Source of the DNA: Deltaproteobacteria bacterium
Lineage (GTDB): Bacteria; UBA10199; GCA-002796325; JACPFF01
Assembly (NCBI GenBank): GCA_016183065.1
Contig: JACPFF010000017.1
Coordinates: 62,001-126,000, forward strand
Length of the DNA stretch: 64,000 nucleotides
Direction of reading: 5' to 3'
Shown: piece after piece, positions 42,514-51,417 of the stretch
How the letters are laid out: every line of letters begins with the position of its first letter
Position numbering within the stretch: position 1 is the first letter of the stretch
Translations under genes and position numbers: made by a program
The notes under the pieces: model-generated
Seen by the model: the letters and a program-made list of their open reading frames with translations, nothing else
What the model was told of the DNA's origin: nothing
The model's database searches: none

Positions 42514-45500
42514 ATGAAAATGTCGATGGTGCAGCGTGCGGTGTTGGTGGGCGTTCTCGCAGGGATCGGTCTCGGCGTGAGTACATCGGTCAAGGCCGTA
42601 AGTTTTGGAGAACTCTTTCAGCAAGTCGCGGGTCAACTTACAAGCACGGCCGGTGATCTCCAGCCGGGCATTCCTGATGGGGCCGTGTTGCCCCAGGCCG
42701 AATTCCCACTGGAGAATTCCGGCGGGACGGTCATGCCGGAGAGTGGTGTGCCGTCCGGGCAAGACGTGAAGACCCCCACCATCGACGTGCCGTCTGAAGA
42801 GGACCCACACCCTGCCGACGCGTCGCAGCCAGGACGTGCCGGGGATGCGCGCAGAGAGACCGAGGAGACACCGATCGGCCTTGCCATCCCGTGGGTGCCG
42901 AAGTGGCTCCCACTACTGCAGCAAGAGATTCCATTGCCCGGCGGCACTCCCGCAAGAGACACGCTCTCTGTTGACACACCGAGACCGGTTGACACAACGA
43001 GGCCGACAGAGATTGTCGCGCCGATTGAAACACGGACACCAGCCGACATCATAGTACCGATCGAGGTGCGAAACCCGGCGAGGATTGGCGCGCCGATTAA
43101 GGTGCAAACCCCGGCGAGGATTGAGACGCCGATCGAGGTGCGAAACCCGGCGAGGATTGAGACGCCGCCTGAGATGCGCTCTCCGACACAGTCGCCGGCA
43201 CCAATCGAAACGCGAATTCCGACAGAGAGTATGGTGCCTATCGAAATGCGTGCCCCAGCGCAGCCAGAGGGACCGATTGAGACGCGAGGTCCGACGGAGG
43301 TTGCAGCGCCCATCGAGACAAGAACGCCAAGAGAGGCTGTTGTGCCGATGCCTCCTCGCAAGATGTTGCCTCAAGATATCAGCCCCGATGCGTTTGTACC
43401 CCGGGAGCCTGTTGTGCGCGAGCCTCTCCCCGAGACTGCCGACGTCAATGAGCCTGTGCCGATGCGGCAGACACTCCCCATTACGCCGGTGATTCCGCGA
43501 CAGGCATCACGTATCGAATTGCCGAGGAGTCCCTCCAGCCGCCCGTTGCCGCCTCGAACCGGTTCAACGAGTTCCAAGAGAGATGGTGATGTGACAGCGG
43601 GTACCGATGAAGAGAATCCACAGCCAGGCTGCGAAGAGGATACGATTGCGTCGTGCAGCGTCATCTACGGATCGACCAGCTGTGCCGGGAAAAAAATATG
43701 CAAGAATGGAGGATGGAGCGTCTGCATTGCGCCACCACCGGTCGCGGAAGCCTGTGACGGTGTGGATAACGATTGTGATGGTGCGAGCGATGAGGGATTC
43801 AATGTCGGCGAGGTCTGCACCAACAGTGGAAATATGCAGTGCTACGCGCAGGGCATCCTCCAGTGTGCGCCGAATGGCGAGGTCACCTGCAATACCGCAC
43901 CTGTGATGGATGGAACGCGATGCGAGGACGGGGATATCTGTACGACAGACGACACGTGCCAAAACGGGGTCTGCCAGCCAGGGGTTATCAGCAGCAGTCC
44001 GTCGTGTGAAGAGAAGAAGGGTCCCCTCTGTGCTCCCGGAACAACGGTTGCGTGTAAAACAGGTTTGCCGGGTCTCTGCGCGGAAGGGTCACAGATGTGT
44101 CGTGAAGATGGTCTCGGATGGACAGCATGTGAGCCGAACAGCATGGGGAAGACCTTTTATATGGATGCCGATGGAGATACGTATGGCGATCCCATCAGCA
44201 CGATTGTGGCCTGTGAGAAGCCCCAGGGATACGTCGAGGAGAATACGGACTGTAATGACGGCAATCCGTTGATGCGTCCCGGCGCGAAAGAAGTGTGCGA
44301 TACGATCGACAACAATTGCGTGGGTGGTGCGGATGAACCGTTCAAGAATGCCGTCGGCCAATATGTCGGTCCGGACGCCATGGCGATCTGTTTCGCGGGT
44401 CCGGCCAAGTCCGCCTGTGAGGTCCAGGGAGACTATCAATGTGCGCCAGATGGCCTCTCGACGATCTGTACCGCGAAGCCAAATCTTGCCGCCGCGAGCG
44501 TCGAGATCTGTGGCAATGCCTTTGACGAAGACTGCGACGGCATGGATGCTGCAAAGAACGCGTGCGGGGGGTGCAGTGAACTCGATCACGCGATCAGCGA
44601 ACTGTGCGGTTGCAATGCGGCGGGCACGTATCAGTGCCAGAGTGATGGAACGCTAGCGTGTATCGGCGGAGAGCCGCGGGAGGAAGTGTGCGACGGGAAA
44701 GACAACAACTGTAATGGGGCCATTGATGAGGGGATTGCGGTCATCATTGATTATCATTCGCCAATGGAAACGGCCGGAATCGGTCCGTGTCAGGTGGGAA
44801 AGACGGAGTGCCTGAATGGCCAGCTGATCACCACGGCGCCTCTCCTCCCGACCGGCGAAGTCTGCGACACGATCGACAACAATTGCAATGGCGAAGTGGA
44901 TGAAGGCCTCTTGCAGGCGTGTTATGATGGTCCGCAAGAAACCGTGGGTGTCGGTGCATGCCGTGCGGGAAAGCGGTTGTGCATTGCCGGAAACTTTGCC
45001 CAGGCCGGGTGTGATGCGCAGGTCCTCCCCGGTGAGGAGTTGTGCGACGATCAGGTCGATAACGATTGTGATGGCGCCACCGATGAGGGATGCGGCGGGG
45101 AGAACACCGGGGATGAGACACGGCCCGAAGAGGAGACCGCGGAAGAAGCCGGGGAAGAACCCCACGGAGATGAAACCGAGACAGAAGCCTCACTGCATCA
45201 CAAGGGGGCCACAGCGCCCGACGAGCGGGAACCCGCGCCAGCGCCCGTTCCTCAGCCGATGGCGCCGGCACAATGCGCGAGCGATATTTTTGACTGCAAG
45301 GGGCATGGACTCTATTTTGCGGAGGCTCGGGGATATTTGGGGAGTTTCCGGTCAGGCGATGATTCCGCACTCCTCTTTTTCACGCAGGACATCGCCGGGT
45401 CGCATGCCTATGCCGTTCCCGTCAAGGCCATGGTCGAAGGGACGGTCACGCAACCCATTCCCTGCGAGATGCCAAAGCTTGCCTATCAGCTGGTCCAACG

Positions 45501-47208
45501 CTTTGGGCACGACACATTGGTGGCGGCCACTACGGATGCGCGATACTATCTCCTCGATCTTCAAAAACCGTTGCAGCTGCACAATGGGCAATGGACGTGT
45601 ACCATCGGGACTTCCGCGCTCACCACCCTCCCGGCGGTCTGTGCCGGTGACCTCTCCTATCGGGCTCTCGTCAGCGACAGTGACTTCAATGGCGATAGTG
45701 CCCTGGATCTGGTCACGCTGAGCGAATGCGTGACCGCGGCAAAAGACGCCGCGGACGGAGTTGCGACACATCTCTTTTCGGTCGACCTGCTTCTCTCCAG
45801 TCCGCAAGGTTTCCAGGTCACACAGTTCCCGGCGGTCACCGCCATGGCCACGAACGAGAAGACATTTTCGATGGCATCGCTGATGGCAACGCATGTCACG
45901 AGTGGCGCATCTGCGGATTTGCTCATCGCCATCCCGAAGAAAACAGGCGGGGATGCGCTCTCCGCACCATCCGCCTCAATGGCACCGTACAGCTGTCCCC
46001 TTTCACTGGCGGCATCCACCCCATCGCTTGGTGCGTGTGTCTCCATAGAGGGTACCATGACGTCAGCCACGATGATGCCACTGGAAGTCTGGGGCGCGGG
46101 AAAGACATCGACCAATGTGACCACGCTCTTTGGTGCGACAGATGGAGTCGCCAAGGGATCTGCCGGACAAGGGGGGCCATTGGCATCCGATAAGCAACAA
46201 CCGGCCCTGACATGGTTTGGCATGTCGGGTGAACTGTGCACCTTCTCTGTACAGGATGCCCAGGCCATGACGTGTCAGTCGATCGCCGAGATCGATACGG
46301 CCAGCGTAGTAACGATCGGATTCTTCGAGATGAAGGAGAACGGGATCTTTACGCAGAACATTGCGTTGGGGACTTCGGAAGGGATTCGATTGGGATACGT
46401 GGGACAGACATCGGTCGTTCTCTATGCAAAGACGGTGGAACGTCTCGCGGTGACCGAATCCGCGACAGGCCTTGATGCCGTGGCCACCGGTGCCTCGTTT
46501 CTTCCCGGTTCCCTGTTGGCGGGTGATTTTGATGCACATGGTGGCGAAGATCTGGTTGCGGCGTTTCAGGTCCTGAATGCCGCGCAAGGAGACGACGGTG
46601 TGGCCGTGGTCCTCTGGAAGAATCTCCCGGAGACACCGAAAAATGTCCTCCAAGTGGCGTCCATGATCGACGAGAGCGACACGGCGCCCGGCGAGTGGCG
46701 TCTGACGTTGACGGCCGATGACCTGACGGACGATCTGCTCACACATACGTGGAAGGCCGAGGACGAAGCCGGGCATGCATTGAGCCATCTATTGGCCATC
46801 AGCGAGGACGGGCTGCTGGCGATCTTCAAGCGGCCGGAGTCGGCGACCTCCTTCAAGCTGGAGTTCATCCCCTCGGCCCTTGCGGCGGACGATATTGTCG
46901 GCGATCTCACGATCTGGGCTGTGAGTTGTGATGCCAATGCCTGTGTCGATTCAAACAAGGTCGTCATCACCTGGGAGGGCGAGGTGCTCGCGTCTGGCGC
47001 CGTGGATGGAGGGAATGCGCAGACACCGCTGGAGGGCGTTGCGCCGGCAGGCGTGTCGCCTCTCACCATTGACGGTGTCGATGCCACTACACTGGAAGTC
47101 GGCGAGAACGAGACCGCGGACACGGCCGTGACCATGCCGAAAGCCGTGAACGGGATCGACGCCTGGGGTGTCTCGTCCGGGGCCTGCACACTGATTCCCC
47201 GGCCTTAG
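42514..47208 (+). CDS. Very large secreted MopE-like Cys-rich protein with C-terminal CTLIP motif
   Basis: 1564 residues from ATG 42514 (AAGGGG 6 bases upstream; ATG 42487 is less likely). It has a signal peptide at about 1-28. Residues about 165-290 are a Pro-rich tandem repeat. Residues about 370-870 contain repeated MopE/metal-binding motifs such as CDGVDNDCDGASDEG, CDTIDNNCNGEVDEG and YMDADGDTYGDP, with many disulfide-type Cys; MopE-type motifs are associated with metal or calcium binding in surface proteins. An acidic Glu-rich stretch follows near 880-900. The C-terminal 650 residues contain FG-GAP-like Ca-binding bits (DSDFNGDSALDLVT, GDFDAHGGEDLVAA) and a beta-sandwich. It ends G-A-C-T-L-I-P-R-P, almost the same end as the subtilase at 3.2 kb. 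The role is probably surface structure or adhesion. Confidence 0.88.
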   Translation: MKMSMVQRAVLVGVLAGIGLGVSTSVKAVSFGELFQQVAGQLTSTAGDLQPGIPDGAVLPQAEFPLENSGGTVMPESGVPSGQDVKTPTIDVPSEEDPHPADASQPGRAGDARRETEETPIGLAIPWVPKWLPLLQQEIPLPGGTPARDTLSVDTPRPVDTTRPTEIVAPIETRTPADIIVPIEVRNPARIGAPIKVQTPARIETPIEVRNPARIETPPEMRSPTQSPAPIETRIPTESMVPIEMRAPAQPEGPIETRGPTEVAAPIETRTPREAVVPMPPRKMLPQDISPDAFVPREPVVREPLPETADVNEPVPMRQTLPITPVIPRQASRIELPRSPSSRPLPPRTGSTSSKRDGDVTAGTDEENPQPGCEEDTIASCSVIYGSTSCAGKKICKNGGWSVCIAPPPVAEACDGVDNDCDGASDEGFNVGEVCTNSGNMQCYAQGILQCAPNGEVTCNTAPVMDGTRCEDGDICTTDDTCQNGVCQPGVISSSPSCEEKKGPLCAPGTTVACKTGLPGLCAEGSQMCREDGLGWTACEPNSMGKTFYMDADGDTYGDPISTIVACEKPQGYVEENTDCNDGNPLMRPGAKEVCDTIDNNCVGGADEPFKNAVGQYVGPDAMAICFAGPAKSACEVQGDYQCAPDGLSTICTAKPNLAAASVEICGNAFDEDCDGMDAAKNACGGCSELDHAISELCGCNAAGTYQCQSDGTLACIGGEPREEVCDGKDNNCNGAIDEGIAVIIDYHSPMETAGIGPCQVGKTECLNGQLITTAPLLPTGEVCDTIDNNCNGEVDEGLLQACYDGPQETVGVGACRAGKRLCIAGNFAQAGCDAQVLPGEELCDDQVDNDCDGATDEGCGGENTGDETRPEEETAEEAGEEPHGDETETEASLHHKGATAPDEREPAPAPVPQPMAPAQCASDIFDCKGHGLYFAEARGYLGSFRSGDDSALLFFTQDIAGSHAYAVPVKAMVEGTVTQPIPCEMPKLAYQLVQRFGHDTLVAATTDARYYLLDLQKPLQLHNGQWTCTIGTSALTTLPAVCAGDLSYRALVSDSDFNGDSALDLVTLSECVTAAKDAADGVATHLFSVDLLLSSPQGFQVTQFPAVTAMATNEKTFSMASLMATHVTSGASADLLIAIPKKTGGDALSAPSASMAPYSCPLSLAASTPSLGACVSIEGTMTSATMMPLEVWGAGKTSTNVTTLFGATDGVAKGSAGQGGPLASDKQQPALTWFGMSGELCTFSVQDAQAMTCQSIAEIDTASVVTIGFFEMKENGIFTQNIALGTSEGIRLGYVGQTSVVLYAKTVERLAVTESATGLDAVATGASFLPGSLLAGDFDAHGGEDLVAAFQVLNAAQGDDGVAVVLWKNLPETPKNVLQVASMIDESDTAPGEWRLTLTADDLTDDLLTHTWKAEDEAGHALSHLLAISEDGLLAIFKRPESATSFKLEFIPSALAADDIVGDLTIWAVSCDANACVDSNKVVITWEGEVLASGAVDGGNAQTPLEGVAPAGVSPLTIDGVDATTLEVGENETADTAVTMPKAVNGIDAWGVSSGACTLIPRP
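43010..43350 (+). repeat. Imperfect tandem repeats coding for a Pro-rich stalk
   Basis: About eleven units of roughly 30 bases encode variants of A-P-I-E-x-R-x-P-x-x-I/x (for example PIETRTPADI, PIEVRNPARI, PIEMRAPAQP). Several neighbouring units are nearly identical in DNA (GTGCGAAACCCGGCGAGGAT at 43067 and 43139), so recent duplication and length variation are likely. Confidence 0.8.
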
Positions 47209-48716
47209 AGCGAGGTCTGCTCGCGATATTCTCCAAAGACCTGACGGAGTGCAGTACTGATCTCACCGAGCGTAGCATAGCAGTGCACCGCCTGCACCAT
47301 ATGGGGCAGGAGGTTTTCGGTGCCGTGTGCGGCCTGGGCGAGACGTTCCAGGGCCGTTGTGACGTCCGACGTGCGACGTGTCTTGCGTAGCACCGCGAGC
47401 GCCGCTCGTTGTGCGGACTCACTCTGCGGATCCACGGTATGGATCTCGGGCGGTGTCACGTCATCATTCGTGAACGCATTGACGCCCACAATGGTGCGGG
47501 TCCCGCGATCAATGGCCTGTTGATCGCGATAGGCAGCGTCCTGGATCTCGCGTTGTTGATACCCGGCGCTCAGTGCGTGTGCCGCTCCACCAAGTTGATC
47601 GATTTTTTCAATGTAGGCCGAGGCCTCCTGGAGAATCCTTTCGGTCAATGCTTCCACGACATGGGACCCGGCGAGCGGATCGCTATATTTCGTGACGCCG
47701 GATTCGTAGGCCAGCACCTGCTGCGTACGCAATGCGGTTTGTGCCGCGGCTTCTGTGGGAAGGGCCAGTGCTTCGTCTTTGCTGTTGGTATGGAGGCTCT
47801 GTGTACCGCCAAGGACGGCGGCCATGGCCTGATAGGCCACGCGGACGATATTATTGTCCACCTGTTGTGCCGTGAGCGTTGAACCGCCGGTCTGCGTGTG
47901 AAACCGCAAACGACATGCGACATCGTCGGTGCGGAACCGCTGGCGCATCAGGTGGGCCCAGAGGGTTCGCGCTGCACGGAATTTGGCAATCTCCTCGAAA
48001 AAATCGTTGTGGGCATTGAAAAAGAACGAGAGACGGCGACCAAAGGCATTCACGTCGAGTCCGCGATCGACCGCGGCCTGCACGTAGGCGAGTCCATGGG
48101 CCAGGGTGAAACCGACCTCCTGCGCCGCGGTGCAGCCAGCCTCGCGCATGTGATATCCGGAGATCGAAATCGGGTTCCATCTGGGCAGCGTCGTGGAACA
48201 ATATTCAATAATGTCCGTCGTGAGACGGAGGGAGGCCTCGACGGGATAGATATAATTCCCGCGCGCGATGAACTCCTTGAAGAGGTCGTTCTGGACCGTC
48301 CCTGCCAGTTGTGCTGCCGCGATCCCCCGCCCCTGCGCGGCGGCAATATAGCAGGCGAGCAAAACCGCGGCCGTGGCATTAATGGTGATCGAGGTCGACA
48401 CGCGATTGAGCGGGATATCGGCAAAGAGTTGTTCCATGTCGGCGAGCGAGGAGATGGAGACCCCCGTGCGGCCGACTTCGCCGGCAGCGCGGGGGTCATC
48501 GGCATCGAGACCGAGTTGTGTCGGGAGATCAACGGCCACGGAGAGTCCCGTGACGCCACGGGCCAGCAGGTACCGGTAGCGGGCATTCGATGCGGCGGCG
48601 TTTCCGAATCCGGCATATTGCCGCATGGTCCAGAGCTGCTTGGTGTACATCTCCGGATAGATGCCGTGCGTAAACGGAAAAATGCCGGCCTTCGGCGATG
48701 AGTTACGAAGCGGCAT
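47205..48716 (-). CDS. mcmA: Methylmalonyl-CoA mutase, catalytic (large) subunit without B12 domain
   Basis: 503 residues from ATG 48716. The TIM-barrel pattern is clear: FPFTHGIYPEMYTKQLWTMR, Q-Y-A-G-F-G, S-I-S-G-Y-H-M-R-E-A-G, F-F-N-A-H-N-D-F-F-E-E-I (His that lies by the cobalamin), and T-Q-T-G-G-S-T-L-T. It converts (R)-methylmalonyl-CoA to succinyl-CoA and completes the pathway begun by pccB. The cobalamin-binding domain is absent and must be a separate gene outside the window. Only about 12 residues precede the F-P-F-T-R/H-G motif, fewer than in typical mutases, and the start overlaps the fatty-acid hydroxylase stop by 14 bases. Its stop overlaps the convergent MopE-like gene by 4 bases. 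Confidence 0.9.
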   Translation of the reverse strand: MPLRNSSPKAGIFPFTHGIYPEMYTKQLWTMRQYAGFGNAAASNARYRYLLARGVTGLSVAVDLPTQLGLDADDPRAAGEVGRTGVSISSLADMEQLFADIPLNRVSTSITINATAAVLLACYIAAAQGRGIAAAQLAGTVQNDLFKEFIARGNYIYPVEASLRLTTDIIEYCSTTLPRWNPISISGYHMREAGCTAAQEVGFTLAHGLAYVQAAVDRGLDVNAFGRRLSFFFNAHNDFFEEIAKFRAARTLWAHLMRQRFRTDDVACRLRFHTQTGGSTLTAQQVDNNIVRVAYQAMAAVLGGTQSLHTNSKDEALALPTEAAAQTALRTQQVLAYESGVTKYSDPLAGSHVVEALTERILQEASAYIEKIDQLGGAAHALSAGYQQREIQDAAYRDQQAIDRGTRTIVGVNAFTNDDVTPPEIHTVDPQSESAQRAALAVLRKTRRTSDVTTALERLAQAAHGTENLLPHMVQAVHCYATLGEISTALRQVFGEYREQTSL

Positions 48717-49419
48717 GGCGCTGTACCTTTGTTTCCGGCCGCTCTGTGCGGAGGGTTTGGAACGCCACATCCCAGAGCGGACTCGACACGCCGAAATTGG
48801 AGCGGTCGTCTGCGTGGTGATGAATCAAATGGTGTCTGCGGAGAAACCGCCACCACGTCGATGTCGGTCGTCCATGGTGCAGATAGAAATGGGAGTAATC
48901 ATACCCCAGATAGCCGGTCACAAATCCGGCAAAAAAGACGTCGCCTGCAAAGGCCCAGAGGCTATGGCATAGGAGATAACTGGCAATCCCGAGCGGAATG
49001 GAGACAATCGGCGGCATGACGAGTCGCATGGCATCGTTCGGGTCGTCGTGATGAATGCCGTGGACCAAAAAGTGGAGGCGGCGTTGCCACGGAGTCTTCC
49101 CTTCAAAATGAAACGCCAGCCGATGGATGATATACTCGACGAAGCTCCACGCAACGATGCCAAGGAGCATGAGCGGCAAGACCAGTCCCCACGGGACGTC
49201 CCGCACCAGAGCCCGTCCGACCATGAAAATGACCACCGGCCCGAAGATCAGCACCGGGACGATCGGATGGATAAAGGTCAACTTTTCCAGGCGTTCGCTT
49301 TCAAAGACCCGGATGGCTTTCCCGCGGTTCATGGCGCCCTCATAGCGAATCCGGGAGTCATTGAGAAGTCCTTTTGCGATGGACGATTTATGCGGCTTTT
49401 GTCTCTTGTCATCTTTCAT
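48703..49419 (-). CDS. Fatty acid hydroxylase/sterol desaturase family membrane protein
   Basis: 238 residues with about four membrane segments and the His-box set of di-iron hydroxylases: H-R-L-A-F-H, H-F-L-V-H-G-I-H-H-D-D-P, Y-D-Y-S-H-F-Y-L-H-H-G and H-H-L-I-H-H-H. Spacing is most like fatty-acid 2-hydroxylases (the FA2H/Scs7 group), so alpha-hydroxylation of lipid acyl chains is likely. It overlaps the mutase gene by 14 bases on the same strand. Confidence 0.88.
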   Translation of the reverse strand: MKDDKRQKPHKSSIAKGLLNDSRIRYEGAMNRGKAIRVFESERLEKLTFIHPIVPVLIFGPVVIFMVGRALVRDVPWGLVLPLMLLGIVAWSFVEYIIHRLAFHFEGKTPWQRRLHFLVHGIHHDDPNDAMRLVMPPIVSIPLGIASYLLCHSLWAFAGDVFFAGFVTGYLGYDYSHFYLHHGRPTSTWWRFLRRHHLIHHHADDRSNFGVSSPLWDVAFQTLRTERPETKVQRHAAS

Positions 49420-49446
49420 TTTGAGAGGATATGACGCAGTTTTGAG

Positions 49447-49497
49447 TTGATTTCTTGAGAAAGCGGTGAGATAATATGTTTCCGTAAATCATATTAT
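49447..49497 (+). promoter_or_regulatory. abiE promoter with an inverted-repeat operator
   Basis: TTGATT (49447-49452), a 17-base spacer and GATAAT (49470-49475). The -10 lies inside an inverted repeat ATAATATG (49471-49478) / CATATTAT (49490-49497). AbiEi antitoxins are known to bind inverted repeats in their own promoter, so this is a probable autoregulatory site. The leader is about 35 bases. Confidence 0.6.
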
Positions 49498-49515
49498 ATT
49501 GTGAGTTAAAGAAAT

Positions 49516-50148
49516 ATGAATTATAGGAAATTTTCAGAAAAAGTAAACAATTACAACTACTTCAAAACAAACGTTTTGAAGAATCAATTTGGCAATTTCA
49601 GGACATTTCAAAATCAGATCCTTGCGTGGGGAAGAGAGGGAAAGGTTCATCAGCTCAAGAGAGGGCTGTACACGCTGAATGATGACGAAAGGCGCGTGCC
49701 GCTCTCCCCATTTTTGATCTCCAACATTCTTTGTACCCCTTCCTATGTGAGTCTCGAGTCGGCCCTCGCTTATTATGGTCTGATTCCGGAGCGAGTTTCG
49801 CAAGTGACTGCTGTTTCGCCAAAAAAAACAAAACGGTTTCAGAATTATTATGGGGCGTTCAATTATCAGACACTCAAAAAGGAGGTCTTCTTTGGCTACG
49901 ATTTCGTTCAGGACCGTCAGGATCTCTCGGTGTTGGTCGCCCTTCCTGAAAAGGCAATCCTTGACAAGGTGTACCTGGATCGCCTTGTTCGAATGGAGCC
50001 GGGCTATTTTTTGGAGCACCTGAGATTGCAACATTATGAAACGTTAAGTCAGCGTCGACTCAAAAGTTTTGCAAAGAGATTCGAATCGACAAAGGTTCTC
50101 CGGATGGCCAAAGTCCTTTGCGATCTGATCCGACAGGAAAATCAATGA
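49516..50148 (+). CDS. abiEi: AbiEi-type antitoxin (type IV toxin-antitoxin)
   Basis: 210 residues. An N-terminal winged helix (about 20-60: F-R-T-F-Q-N-Q-I-L-A-W-G-R-E-G-K-V-H-Q-L-K-R-G-L-Y) is followed by the AbiEi middle part P-S-Y-V-S-L-E-S-A-L-A-Y-Y-G-L-I-P-E and a C-terminal domain with ALPEKAILDKVYLD. It represses the operon and neutralises the AbiEii toxin without stable contact in studied cases. The stop is coupled to the toxin start by ATGA. The base composition is clearly AT-richer than the window. Confidence 0.9.
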   Translation: MNYRKFSEKVNNYNYFKTNVLKNQFGNFRTFQNQILAWGREGKVHQLKRGLYTLNDDERRVPLSPFLISNILCTPSYVSLESALAYYGLIPERVSQVTAVSPKKTKRFQNYYGAFNYQTLKKEVFFGYDFVQDRQDLSVLVALPEKAILDKVYLDRLVRMEPGYFLEHLRLQHYETLSQRRLKSFAKRFESTKVLRMAKVLCDLIRQENQ

Positions 50149-50978
50149 AAGAGATTTTAATAAAACGGTTGGCCACCATCTCTTCTCCCGGTAAAAAATA
50201 CAATGTCTTGCGAGAGAGCTTGCAACACCTCATATTAAAAATCCTTGATGATCGGGGTTATTTTCAACACATTGTTTTTATTGGAGGGACGGCTCTCCGA
50301 ATTTTATATGACTTGCGTCGATTTTCGGAAGATATGGATTTTAGCCTTCAGCAACCACAGAATCCGCGTTTTGATTTTGAAAAAATGCTGAGAGATCTTT
50401 TGAATGATTTGGAGTCGTATGAGATTCCAGTAGAGACAAGCACGAAAAAAACGGTCGGGGCGATCAAGGGACTCTTTTTAAAATTCCCCGATATCCTTCA
50501 GGAGACGAAGGCGTCGCAAAGAAAAGGAGAAAAGCTACACATCAAGCTGGAAGTTGACACAAACCCGCCACAACATGCCGGATTTGAAACGCAACTCCTC
50601 CAGAAGGAGTTTTTGTTTTCCGTTGTACACCATGACCTGTCGACGCTGTGTGCCGGAAAGCTGGCCGCTTTTTTGTTTCGCCAGTATACCAAGGGAAGGG
50701 ACGTATATGATCTCCTTTGGTATGGGACGCGCAAGGCCACCGTGAATCGCCGCTTTTTCGAAAGCGGACTCTTTCAGGCGACTGGCAGAATGATTTCATG
50801 GTCCGAACAAGAATTGGTCAAGAAGTTGGAAGAAAAGATTCAAGCCTTGAAGATGTCCGATGTGACCCGAGATGCCGCTCCCTTTCTGGATGATCCTCAA
50901 GAAGAACGGTTCTTCACGAAAGCCTTTCTCATCCAGGCCGTCCGCGGTCTGCGATACGCTCAATCGATGCAGAGTTGA
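50145..50978 (+). CDS. abiEii: AbiEii/AbiGii nucleotidyltransferase toxin
   Basis: 277 residues. The nucleotidyltransferase motif is present: F-I-G-G-T-A-L-R (about 45-52) and the acidic pair in SEDMDFSL (Asp63, Asp65), with K-L-A-A-F-L-F-R-Q-Y-T-K-G-R-D-V-Y-D-L further on, as in the AbiEii/DUF1814 family. Members add nucleotides to tRNA or other RNA and stop growth, giving phage abortive infection in known cases. It starts inside the abiEi stop codon. Confidence 0.9.
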   Translation: MKEILIKRLATISSPGKKYNVLRESLQHLILKILDDRGYFQHIVFIGGTALRILYDLRRFSEDMDFSLQQPQNPRFDFEKMLRDLLNDLESYEIPVETSTKKTVGAIKGLFLKFPDILQETKASQRKGEKLHIKLEVDTNPPQHAGFETQLLQKEFLFSVVHHDLSTLCAGKLAAFLFRQYTKGRDVYDLLWYGTRKATVNRRFFESGLFQATGRMISWSEQELVKKLEEKIQALKMSDVTRDAAPFLDDPQEERFFTKAFLIQAVRGLRYAQSMQS

Positions 50979-51150
50979 TTGAGCGCCTCTCCCATAAAAC
51001 CTGTTGCGCGGCCAGGGGCTGCGTTGGGTCACCAAAAAAAATCTCACGTCCTTCCGTATACGCTCCGGTTTTTGGGCCCCGGCCCGCCTTGCCACAGGGC
51101 CGCAGATCATGGCTTGATCGGACGGTGCAAATGTAATACTATGCCTTCTT

Positions 51151-51417
51151 ATGAAACAGGATCAGCAAACGGCTCATCCAATGCTGACGTGGGATGAGGT
51201 GCAGATTCAATACAGAGATGAATGGGTGGCATTTACGGAGTGGGAGGAAGATGAACACGGGGATGTCATTAAGGGTCATGTTGCCTATCATCACGCGAGC
51301 AGAAAAGTCTTTTACGAACACTTAAAAACCAACATGAGGCCGAGAGTGCGAAAGATTGCGAGTCGATACACTGGCAATATCAAAGGTCCTTTCTTTTTGG
51401 GCCTATGCCATGATTGA
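51151..51417 (+). CDS. Small acidic protein paired with a retropepsin-like protease
   Basis: 88 residues, no signal peptide. The segment L-T-W-D-E-V-Q-I-Q-Y-R-D-E-W-V-A-F and the end Y-T-G-N-I-K-G-P-F-F-L-G resemble small proteins that I recall next to retropepsin-like genes in other bacteria; the family has no function I know of. Its last 8 bases overlap the start of the next gene, so the pair is translated together. GC is low, as in the abiE genes just upstream. Confidence 0.65.
   Translation: MKQDQQTAHPMLTWDEVQIQYRDEWVAFTEWEEDEHGDVIKGHVAYHHASRKVFYEHLKTNMRPRVRKIASRYTGNIKGPFFLGLCHD

Noticed and set aside
43010-43350. CRISPR-like array
   Set aside because: The repeats are contiguous, in frame and encode a Pro-rich protein stretch; there are no unique spacers or cas genes.
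50979-51150. RNA gene between abiEii and the small acidic protein gene
   Set aside because: No tRNA-like T arm or convincing hairpin could be found; the GC-rich GGGCCCCGGCCC patch is too short and lacks a T-run.
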